Source: Streptomyces lydicus
Lineage (GTDB): Bacteria; Actinomycetota; Actinomycetes; Streptomycetales; Streptomycetaceae
Direction: 5' to 3'
Length of the DNA stretch: 64,000 nucleotides
NCBI RefSeq assembly: GCF_000717345.1
Contig: NZ_JNZA01000031.1
Location: 102,528-166,527 of the forward strand
Made by a program: the position numbers and the translations under genes. Shown here in pieces: positions 29,339-37,279 of the stretch (positions are counted from its first letter, which is position 1; each line of letters opens with the position of its first letter). The notes beneath the pieces were generated by a model. It worked only from the letters and a program-made list of their open reading frames with translations. It did not search any database and was not told where the DNA came from.

Positions 29339-32300
29339 ATGTACGAGCTGTCCAGGGTCCGCCTCTACTCCATCGGGCCCGCCGGTGCGCGCTACGCCGA
29401 CACCGTGCTGGACCTGCGCGGTGTCGGCGCGCCCGTGCCCCGGCCGGCGCCGGCGCAGGCGGACTTCTTCGAGGACGAACCGGTCGGGCCGCCGCGCCGC
29501 CCCGCCCCGGCCGGCGTGCTCTTCCTGGAGAACGGCGGCGGCAAGTCCGTCCTGCTCAAGCTGATCTTCTCGGTGATGCTGCCCGGTCACCGCAACACCC
29601 TGGGCGGCGCCAGCTCCGGCGTGCTGCGCAAGTTCCTGCTCGCCGACGACTGCGGCCACGTCGCGCTGGAGTGGCAGCACGTCCTCACCGGCGAGAGCGT
29701 GGTCGTCGGCAAGGTCAGCGAGTGGCGCGGCCGGCAGGTCTCCAACGACCCGAGGAAGTTCGCCGAAGCCTGGTACAGCTTCCGTCCCGGGCCCGGTATG
29801 AGCCTGGACGCGCTGCCCGTCGCCGAGGCCACCGTCGTCCGCCCGCGCCAGGAGGGCGGCGAGGGCAGCTCCGGTGCCCAGGGCCGCCGCCGCACGATGA
29901 AGGGCTTCCGCGACGTCCTCACCGAGGCCGGGAAGAACTACCCCAATCTGGACGTCGTCTGGGAAGAGATCCACGAGCGCTGGAACGAGCACCTCGGCGA
30001 GCTGGGCCTGGACCCGGAACTCTTCCGCTACCAGCGGGAGATGAACGCCGACGAGGGCGAGGCGGCCGGCCTGTTCGCGGTGAAGAACGACTCGGACTTC
30101 ACCGACCTGCTGCTGCGCGCCGTCACCGACACCCGCGACACCGACGGCCTCGCCGACCTCGTCCACGGCTTCGCCCACAAGCTCGGCCGGCGCGCCGAAC
30201 TGACCGCCGAGCGGGACTTCACCGCCGGCTCCCTCGACCTGCTCTCCCGCATCGCCGACGCCGCCGAGCAGCGCGAGCGGGCCCGCGAGGTGCACGCCGG
30301 CGCCGAGCGCCGCACCCGCGCCCTGGCCCAGCGGCTGCACGCCCGGGGTACCGAGGAGCGCGGCCGCACCGCCGAGCTGGCCGAACAGGTCGCCGCCGCG
30401 GCCCACCGCGTCACCGACGCCGGGCAGGTCCGCGAGCGCCGCTCCCTGGTCGCCGCCGAACTCGCCTACCGGCACGCCTCGCTGGCGCTGGCCGCCGCCG
30501 AGAAGGGTGCCGCCGCCCAGCGCCGGGAGCTCAACGACGCCCGTACGCTGCACAGCGCCTGGCAGGCCGCCGAGATCGTACTGCGGCACCGCGCCGCCGC
30601 CGACCGCTCGGCGCGGGTCGCCGCCGCCATCCGCGAGGCCGAGCGGGACGCCGCCCCGGCGCTCGCCGCCCGCGCCACCGCCGCCGCCGACCTGGTCCGC
30701 GCCCTGCACGCCGCGGCCGAGGCCGGCGAGCGGATCGCCAACGAGGAGGAGGAGCGGTCCGCCGCCCTCCAGGAGGCCGGCGAGTCCGCGCACCGTGACG
30801 CGACCACGGCCGCCACCCACGCCCAGCGCGCCCGCAGCGAGGCCGAGCACCTCAAGCAGCGGCTCGCCGAGGTCGCCGAGGAGACCGCCGAGGCCGTCCG
30901 GGCCGGCTGGCTGGACGACAGCGCGCCGGACGCCGACCCGGCCCGGGCCGCGCTCGCCGCCTCGGACGCCGAGAAGACCGCCGTCGAGGCGTGGGACTCG
31001 GCCCGTGAAACGGCGCGGCAGGCCACCGACCGCGCCCGCGAGGCGACCTCCCGGCACTCCGCGGCGGAGCTGGCCGCGGCCCGCGCCGAGGACGCCGCCG
31101 AGGCCGCCGGCCGGGCGTACGAGGCCGAGCGCCGGGCCGCCGAGTCCATCGGCGCCGAACAGCGCCTCGCCGACCTGCTCGGACTGCCGCAGTCCGAGGC
31201 GAAGACCCTCGGCGTGCCCGGCCCGCGCACCGCCACCCCCGGTACGGACCAGGGCGCCCCGCGCCGCTCCGCCACCGCGGGGCCGCTGACGGCCGAGGAG
31301 CTGGACCGCAACGCCGACGAGCTGCGGGACCTGCTGGAGGGCGGCGTGTCCGCCGCCGAACGGCAGCTGTTCGAGCTGCGCACGGCCGCCGCCGACGACG
31401 CGCGGATCCTGGGCGCGCTGGGCGACGGCGGTCTGCTGCCGCCCGGGCCCGATGTGCTGGCCGCCGTGGAGTACCTCGGCGAGCACGGCGTCCCCGCGCT
31501 GCCCGGATGGCGCTACCTCGCCCAGTCCGTCGACCCCGCCGACCACGCCCGGGTGCTCGCCGCCCGCCCCGAGCTCGTCGACGGCGTGATCATCACCGAC
31601 CCGGAGACCCATGCCCGGGCCCGCGAGGTGCTCGGCCAGGCCGCGCTGCTGCCGCGCTCCGCGGTCGCCGTCGGTACCGCCGCCGCGCTGCTCGCCCCGA
31701 CCCCGGCCCCCGACGAGCGGGACTCCGGTGTCTTCCTCGTGCCGCCGAACCCGGCGATGCACGACGAGTCCGCCGCCGACGAGGAGCGCCAGGCGCTGCG
31801 GGCGCGGGCCATAGAGCGCGACGAGGAGATCCGCGCGCTGGCCGCCCGGCTCGCCGGTGACCGCGCGCTGGCCGCCCGCCTCGGTTCCTGGCGCGCGGGC
31901 TGCCCGGCCGGCCGGCTCGCCGAGCTGGCCGAGGCCGCCGAGGAGACCCGTACGGCCGCCGACGAGGCCGCCGCCGAGCTGGCCGAGTCCCGTGCGGTCC
32001 GTGCCGAGGCCGACGAGGTCGCCGCCGAGGCCACCCGGGTGCGCGACGAGCGGCAGGAGACCGCCCAGCGCGCCCGCCGCGCCGCCGACCTGCTGGCCGG
32101 GCTCGCCCACCGGCTGCGCGAGCGCTCCTCCTGGCAGTCCCGGCTGCGCGAACTCGCCGACGAGGCGGCGGAGTTCGAGGCCCGCGCCGAGGAGTGCGTG
32201 GACCGCGCCCGGGCCGCCGACGAGGACCGCAGGGCCGCCCAGCGCGCCGCCGACGACGCCCGGCGCACCGCCCGCGCGCTGCGCGCCGAGCGCGCCGAGA

Positions 32301-34027
32301 TCGCCGGTGTGCCGGACGACCTCGGCGAGGCCCCCGACGGCGCGAACGCCTCGCTGCCCGCCCTGCGCGAGGCGTACCGGGCCGCCTCCCAGCTCTACGA
32401 GAAGGTCGGCGTCGGTGCCGATCTGCGGGCCGAGCAGGCCCGCGCCGAGGGCGACGAGTCCGCGTCCCTGGCCGAGCTGAACCGCCTCACCAACAAGGTG
32501 CGTACCCGCGCCGAGGCCCTGCTGGAGAGCCCGGACGCCGCCGACGGCCCGTCCCGGCAGGCCGCCGCGGCCCGCGCCGAATCGCTGGTGCAGATGCTGG
32601 AGAGCCGGGCCTCGGCCGCCAGTGAGCAGCTGGGCCGGCTGCGCGGCGAGGCCGAGCGGCTGGCTCCCACGGACGGCGGGGCGCACACCGAGCTGCCCGA
32701 GGAGCTGGTGCCCGCGGACGCCGACCGCGCCAAGGAACTGCTGCGCACCGCCTCCGGTGAACTGGCCACCGCCACCGACGCGTTGGAGAGCACCCGGGCA
32801 CAGCACGAGGAGCTGCTGCGCGCCCACCGCGCGGCCGAGGACGCGGCCGGCGGCTTCGACGAGACCGCCGCCCTGCTGCGCGATCTGCTGCGCGACCACC
32901 AGGACTCCGAGGAGGGCGCCGACGAGCGGATCGAGCCGTACGCCGGCTCCCTCGCGGAGGCCCGGCAGGCCGCCGCCGAGTCCCGCCGCTCGCTGCGCGG
33001 CTGCGCCGCCGACCTCTCGACCGCCGAGTCCGCGGTCCGCGAGGCCGCCGACGTCCTCGTACGGCACGCCAACTCCTCGCGCTACGAACAGGTCCGCACC
33101 CCCGCCCGGCAGCAGATCAGGGAACTGCCCGCCGCGGCGCTGCCGGACCACGCCGCGAAGTGGGCGGAGGCGTTCGCGCCCCGGCTGCGAGTGCTCACCG
33201 ATGAACTGGCGCAGTTGGAACGCAACCGCGACTCGATCGTCGACCGGCTGCGCGGCCTGGTGGAGTCGTCGCTGACCACGCTGCGCGCCGCCCAGCGGTT
33301 GTCCCGGCTGCCGGAGGGGCTGGGGGAGTGGTCGGGGCAGGAGTTCCTGCGGATCCGTTTCGAGGACCCGGACCAGGCCACCCTCACCGAGCGGCTGGGC
33401 GAGGTCATCGACGAGGCGACCCGCGCGGCGGTCAGGAAGAACAGCGATCTGCGGCGGGACGGGATGTCCCTGCTGCTGCGCGGGGTGAGCGCGGCGCTTC
33501 AGCCGCGCGGGGTGGCCGTGGAGATCCTCAAGCCGGACGCGGTGCTGCGCGCCGAGCGGGTGCCGGTCGGGCAGATGGGCGACGTCTTCTCCGGGGGCCA
33601 GCTGCTGACCGCGGCCATCGCCCTGTACTGCACGATGGCGGCGCTGCGCAGCAACGACCGGGGCCGGGACAAGCAGCGGCACGCCGGCACGCTGTTCCTG
33701 GACAACCCCATCGGCCGCGCCAACGCCACGTACCTGCTGGAGCTTCAGCGCGCCGTCGCCGATGCGCTCGGCGTGCAGCTGCTGTACACGACGGGCCTGT
33801 TCGACACCACCGCGCTCGCCGAGTTCCCGCTGGTCATCCGGCTGCGCAATGACGCGGACCTGCGGGCCGGCCTGAAGTACATCAGCGTCGAGGAGCACCT
33901 GCGGCCGGGCCTGCCGCAGCAGGACCCGGCCGGGGAGGCGGTGCACGGTCAGATCACGGCGACCCGGATGTACCGGCGCCCGGAGGAGCCGGCGACCGAG
34001 GAGGCTGTGGACGAGACCGCCGGGTGA
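29339..34027 (+). CDS. SMC-like ATPase (MukB/MksB/JetC type), 1562 residues
   Basis: A very large protein with an N-terminal nucleotide-binding half (Walker A at 64-70, ENGGGKS; the first Gly of the SMC form is Leu), more than 1000 residues of Ala/Glu/Arg-rich coiled coil in two arms, a central part around residues 690-800 (GVPALPGWRYLAQSVDPADHA) that may be a hinge, and a C-terminal half with the ABC signature FSGGQLLTAAIALY near 1417 and a Walker B TLFLDNPIGRAN near 1451. The usual catalytic Glu after the Walker B Asp is Asn. With the two preceding genes it should form a condensin-like DNA-loading complex. No nuclease subunit gene (JetD/MksG) lies next to it. Confidence 0.8.
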   Translation: MYELSRVRLYSIGPAGARYADTVLDLRGVGAPVPRPAPAQADFFEDEPVGPPRRPAPAGVLFLENGGGKSVLLKLIFSVMLPGHRNTLGGASSGVLRKFLLADDCGHVALEWQHVLTGESVVVGKVSEWRGRQVSNDPRKFAEAWYSFRPGPGMSLDALPVAEATVVRPRQEGGEGSSGAQGRRRTMKGFRDVLTEAGKNYPNLDVVWEEIHERWNEHLGELGLDPELFRYQREMNADEGEAAGLFAVKNDSDFTDLLLRAVTDTRDTDGLADLVHGFAHKLGRRAELTAERDFTAGSLDLLSRIADAAEQRERAREVHAGAERRTRALAQRLHARGTEERGRTAELAEQVAAAAHRVTDAGQVRERRSLVAAELAYRHASLALAAAEKGAAAQRRELNDARTLHSAWQAAEIVLRHRAAADRSARVAAAIREAERDAAPALAARATAAADLVRALHAAAEAGERIANEEEERSAALQEAGESAHRDATTAATHAQRARSEAEHLKQRLAEVAEETAEAVRAGWLDDSAPDADPARAALAASDAEKTAVEAWDSARETARQATDRAREATSRHSAAELAAARAEDAAEAAGRAYEAERRAAESIGAEQRLADLLGLPQSEAKTLGVPGPRTATPGTDQGAPRRSATAGPLTAEELDRNADELRDLLEGGVSAAERQLFELRTAAADDARILGALGDGGLLPPGPDVLAAVEYLGEHGVPALPGWRYLAQSVDPADHARVLAARPELVDGVIITDPETHARAREVLGQAALLPRSAVAVGTAAALLAPTPAPDERDSGVFLVPPNPAMHDESAADEERQALRARAIERDEEIRALAARLAGDRALAARLGSWRAGCPAGRLAELAEAAEETRTAADEAAAELAESRAVRAEADEVAAEATRVRDERQETAQRARRAADLLAGLAHRLRERSSWQSRLRELADEAAEFEARAEECVDRARAADEDRRAAQRAADDARRTARALRAERAEIAGVPDDLGEAPDGANASLPALREAYRAASQLYEKVGVGADLRAEQARAEGDESASLAELNRLTNKVRTRAEALLESPDAADGPSRQAAAARAESLVQMLESRASAASEQLGRLRGEAERLAPTDGGAHTELPEELVPADADRAKELLRTASGELATATDALESTRAQHEELLRAHRAAEDAAGGFDETAALLRDLLRDHQDSEEGADERIEPYAGSLAEARQAAAESRRSLRGCAADLSTAESAVREAADVLVRHANSSRYEQVRTPARQQIRELPAAALPDHAAKWAEAFAPRLRVLTDELAQLERNRDSIVDRLRGLVESSLTTLRAAQRLSRLPEGLGEWSGQEFLRIRFEDPDQATLTERLGEVIDEATRAAVRKNSDLRRDGMSLLLRGVSAALQPRGVAVEILKPDAVLRAERVPVGQMGDVFSGGQLLTAAIALYCTMAALRSNDRGRDKQRHAGTLFLDNPIGRANATYLLELQRAVADALGVQLLYTTGLFDTTALAEFPLVIRLRNDADLRAGLKYISVEEHLRPGLPQQDPAGEAVHGQITATRMYRRPEEPATEEAVDETAG

Positions 34028-34069
34028 GGCACCTGCGCGGGGAGCGCACCGGGTCGCCGTGGGCCGGGG

Positions 34070-34965
34070 TCACAGCGACACCACCGACCGCAGGACCTCC
34101 CCGCGCCGCATCTTGGCGAAGGCCGTTTCGAGGTCGTCGAGCGTGACGGTCTCGCTGACGAAGCGCTCCAGATCGAGCTTGCCGCGCAGGAACAGATCGA
34201 TCAGCACCGGGAAGTCGCGGCGGGGCAGGCAGTCGCCGTACCACGAGGACTTCAGCGCGCCGCCACGGCCGAAGAGGTCGATCAGCGGCAGCTCGATCTT
34301 CATCTCGGGGTCGGGCACACCGACCTGCACCAGGGTGCCGGCCAGGTCCCGCATGTAGAAGCCCTGGCGGTAGGTCTCGGGGCGGCCGACCGCGTCGATG
34401 ACGACATCGGCGCCGTGCCCGCCGGTCAGGCTGCGGACCGCCTCGACCGGGTCCGTGCCACGGGAGTTGACGGTGTCGGTGGCACCGAACCGCTCGGCGG
34501 CGTCCAGCTTGCCGTCGTCCAGGTCGATGGCGATGACCCGGCGCGCCCCGGCGATCGAGGCGCCGGCGATGGCGGCGTTGCCGACGCCTCCGCAGCCGAT
34601 GACGGCGACGGTGTCGCCGCTGCCGACGCGTTGCGGGAGTCGAAGCAGTACCAGGGCCGGCCCCGGCGGCAGGAGCGGCAATTGCCGCAGGGCGCCCGCC
34701 AGGCGAGGACCACGTAGTCGCCGGGGGCCGGCTCGGCGACATCGGGCCCGACGGCCTCGACGACACCGGCGGCCTCGTGCCCGAGGAGATAGGGAAACGC
34801 GTCGCCGATCGCGCCGTCGCGATAGTGCAGATCGGTGTGGCACACCCCGCACGCCTGGACGGACACGAGCACCTCGCCCGGACCGGGATCCGGTACGAGG
34901 ATCGGCAGCACCTCGACGGGCGCGCCCTTCTTGAGGGCGACGACGGCGCGGGCTTCGTGCGGCAT
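34070..34965 (-). pseudogene. S-(hydroxymethyl)mycothiol dehydrogenase, broken by deletion and frameshift
   Basis: The N-terminal part reads normally from ATG 34965 (AGGAG six bases upstream): [31 protein letters not shown] and the structural-zinc cysteines in [20 protein letters not shown]. Then the frame changes near 34620-34635 and continues as [19 protein letters not shown], the Rossmann fold, to SVVSL. Compared with the roughly 361-residue family, about 190 bp (some 60 residues between the cysteine lobe and the NAD site) are missing, and the loss is not a multiple of three. The intact enzyme oxidises formaldehyde bound to mycothiol. An assembly error remains possible. Confidence 0.8.
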
Positions 34966-35195
34966 GTCTCACTCCTAAACAGCGCCTGCGGTGCGGCAGG
35001 GGCGGGCGACGCGCGTGCGGTGGCACGGATGCCTGTGAGGGGTGGGAGTGGTGCGCTGAGCTGGGAGCGGGGACGGTGGTGGAGGGCGCTCCACCACCGT
35101 CCCCGGTGTTGCCTATAACGCGCTAGGTTGCGCGATAGGAGACATGCTGGAAGTCCGTCAGCAATCCGTCAAGGGGCGGTTTTCCGCAACGCGGT

Positions 35196-36002
35196 TCACC
35201 CTCCGTACCCCATCCGGCGGGACAGCTCCACGGCCGCCCGGGCGGCCCGCTCGGCGAGTTCGGGGAGCCGCTGCCGCGCCATCCGGTACGCCGGTCCCGA
35301 GACGCCGATCGCGCCGATCACCTGGCCGTCGTGGGCCCGCACCGGCGCCGCCACCGCGTTCAGTCCGATCTCCAACTCCTCGCTGGTGCAGGCGAAACCG
35401 TCCTCCAGCGCGGCGGTCAGCTGCGCGCGCAGGCCGGACGCCGTGGTCAGGGTGTTCTCGGTGAAGCGCGCCAACTTGCGGGTCGCCAGGCTCTCCCGCC
35501 GCTCGTGCGGCAGGTGTGCCAGCAGCACCTTGCCGCTGGCGGTGGCGTGCAACGGGGTGCGCCGCCCCAGCCAGTTGTACGCGGTGACCGCGGCGGCGCC
35601 CCTGGCCTGCATGATGTTCACCGCGGCATCGCCGTCCAGCACCGCGATGTTGGCGGTCTCCCCGGTGTCGTCGGCCAGCGCCCGGCACACCGGCTGGCCC
35701 TCCTGCGAGATGTCCAGCCGGATCGCGGCGGCGCCGGCCAGCCGCAGCACCCCGGCGCCCAGGTAGTACTTCCCGCGCTCCCGCTCCTGCTCGACCAGCC
35801 CGCGGTGCTCCAGCACCCCGAGGATCCGGAACGCGGTGGACTTGTGGACCCCCAGCTCCTCGGAGATCTCCGTCACCCCCGCCTCGCCCAGCTTGGCCAG
35901 GATCTCCAGCACGCTCACCGCCCGGTCCACGGACTGGACGGATCCCGCCCCGCCGCGCCGCTCCTCGGACCGGTCGTCCGCAGTCCCGCTCGTGTTCGAC
36001 AT
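35196..36002 (-). CDS. IclR-family transcriptional regulator
   Basis: A 268-residue regulator: N-terminal winged helix (VQSVDRAVSVLEILAKLGEAGVTEISEELGVHKSTAFRILGVLEHRGLV) and the C-terminal IclR effector domain (ALADDTGETANIAVLDGDAAVNIM, TASGKVLLAHLP, LNAVAAPVRAHDGQVIGAIGVSGPAYR). It is divergent from a Rieske ferredoxin gene, and a palindrome lies in between. In related streptomycetes such regulators control clusters for oxidative demethylation of betaine-type compounds together with mycothiol-dependent formaldehyde dehydrogenase. The start ATG 36002 gives a normal family length. Confidence 0.88.
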   Translation of the reverse strand: MSNTSGTADDRSEERRGGAGSVQSVDRAVSVLEILAKLGEAGVTEISEELGVHKSTAFRILGVLEHRGLVEQERERGKYYLGAGVLRLAGAAAIRLDISQEGQPVCRALADDTGETANIAVLDGDAAVNIMQARGAAAVTAYNWLGRRTPLHATASGKVLLAHLPHERRESLATRKLARFTENTLTTASGLRAQLTAALEDGFACTSEELEIGLNAVAAPVRAHDGQVIGAIGVSGPAYRMARQRLPELAERAARAAVELSRRMGYGG

Positions 36003-36100
36003 GGGTCTTCGTGTCACCACCCGTAGGCCCCCGTCGGGCGTGTCCGAGGGCAACTCCCGGGAAGCCCTTGACGGCCCGCACTCCGCCTTGGATTCTGTTG

Positions 36101-36121
36101 CGCATCGCGCTCTGCGATGCG
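36101..36121. promoter_or_regulatory. Palindrome between iclR-type gene and ferredoxin gene
   Basis: CGCATCGC (36101-36108) and GCGATGCG (36114-36121) are perfect 8-bp arms around CTGTC-sized 5-nt spacing, 40 nt before the ferredoxin start and about 100 nt before the regulator start. A likely IclR operator. A related TTGCGC half-site occurs at about 35125, upstream of the dehydrogenase remnant. Confidence 0.55.
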
Positions 36122-36163
36122 TTATTCAGAACACATGATACCGATCAGCGCGAGGGGGGCCAG

Positions 36164-36493
36164 ATGATTCCCGTCTGCCGCATCGAGGACCTGCCCGAGG
36201 GTGAGTCCGTACGGATCGAGATCGACGACGCCACACCGGCCATCGCGGTGTTCCACGCCGAGGGTGGTTTCTACGCCGTCGACGACACCTGCAGCCATCA
36301 GGACGCCTCGCTCTCCGAGGGTTGGGTCGAGGGCTGCTTCGTCGAGTGCCCGCTGCACGCCGCCCTGTTCGACCTGCGCACCGGGGCCCCGACCTGCCTG
36401 CCGGCCCGCCGCCCGGTCCGCACCCACGAGGTGAGCGTCCTGGACGGAATGGTCCATGTCCGCCCCGCCGTACGGGAGGAAGCGGTGGCGTAA
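36164..36493 (+). CDS. Rieske [2Fe-2S] ferredoxin
   Basis: A 109-residue electron carrier with both Rieske cluster-binding boxes, TCSHQDASL and CPLHAALFDL. It resembles the ferredoxin subunits of ring-hydroxylating or demethylating dioxygenases. GAGGGGGG lies five bases before the ATG. The reductase and oxygenase genes that normally accompany such a ferredoxin are absent here: the next gene is on the other strand. Together with the broken formaldehyde dehydrogenase this suggests a reduced module. Confidence 0.88.
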   Translation: MIPVCRIEDLPEGESVRIEIDDATPAIAVFHAEGGFYAVDDTCSHQDASLSEGWVEGCFVECPLHAALFDLRTGAPTCLPARRPVRTHEVSVLDGMVHVRPAVREEAVA

Positions 36494-36522
36494 GCGATCC
36501 CGGCCGGGCGTCCGGGAGCCCC

Positions 36523-36906
36523 TCAGGCCGCCGCGCGGTCCACCGGCGACCGGCCGCCGCGGGACTCCCGCCGCTCCTGGCGCCGGGCCCGGCGGCGTTC
36601 GCGGCGCAGCTCGCGGGCGGTGCTGCTGGGCTGGGACCGTACGCCGTGACGCTGGATCCAGACCTGCCGGGTCACCCAGACGTCCAGCACGCCCCAGGTG
36701 GCGACGACGGTGCTGGCGACCGTGCTGAGGACCGCGGGGAACGCGTACCAGGAGCCCGCCAGGGTGCACAGGAACGCCACCATGGCCTGAATCAGCGTGA
36801 GCGCCACGATGATGACGGCGCGCACCGCGGCCGTGCGCACCGGATCGGGCATGCGAGTCCGCTCCGCCGGCTCTTCCTGCCACAACGGCTGCCTGCCGGT
36901 GTCCAT
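36523..36906 (-). CDS. Small membrane protein with two membrane spans
   Basis: A 127-residue protein with two hydrophobic segments (VRAVIIVALTLIQAMVAFLC and FPAVLSTVASTVVATWGVL) and a strongly basic, Arg-rich C-terminal tail that is probably cytosolic. No enzymatic motif is present and I do not recognise its function. It is divergent from the conservon operon. ATG 36906 was chosen because it starts the conserved-looking part; no good Shine-Dalgarno is seen. Confidence 0.65.
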   Translation of the reverse strand: MDTGRQPLWQEEPAERTRMPDPVRTAAVRAVIIVALTLIQAMVAFLCTLAGSWYAFPAVLSTVASTVVATWGVLDVWVTRQVWIQRHGVRSQPSSTARELRRERRRARRQERRESRGGRSPVDRAAA

Positions 36907-37279
36907 GAAAGCGTCACACTCCCCGCACTCTCCCCGTGTGTCCGGCTGTTTGGTGGCTGCCCGGTTTTCGCCGGGTACATGCCCATGTCGTCGGACCCCG
37001 TCGCCTTCCATGGTCACGTACCGAAGGTGGGCCGGATGCCGCGGGGTAGAGCAGTTCCGGCCAACTGTGCGGGTGTGCTGCCGGAGGAGGGCAGGGCGCT
37101 TCCACCGGGACTGACGGGTGGATTGTCCGGGAATCGGTGGACAACTCATGACGATCCGTCGCGGGGGCTTTTCCCGACGTCACGAGAGCACTTCGGCTCG
37201 GTCACCCGGCAGTAGTAGGCTCGCGCCGTTTGTTGACGGAACACCGCCCCCGTGCGCCGGGGTTGACGTAGGGGAGGCC
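36907..37279 (+). promoter_or_regulatory. Intergenic region with conservon promoter
   Basis: This 373-nt region between divergent genes has no convincing gene. TTCGGC (37192-37197), an 18-nt spacer and TAGGCT (37216-37221) form a candidate promoter for cvnA, about 50 nt before its start. The ribosome-binding site is GGGGAGG just before the ATG at 37280. Confidence 0.45.

Noticed and set aside
28229..33946. A 1905-codon open frame antisense to the SMC-like gene
   Set aside because: Its composition is a Gly/Val/Leu/Arg repeat typical of the mirror frame of a GC-rich gene, and the sense strand has clear ATPase motifs.
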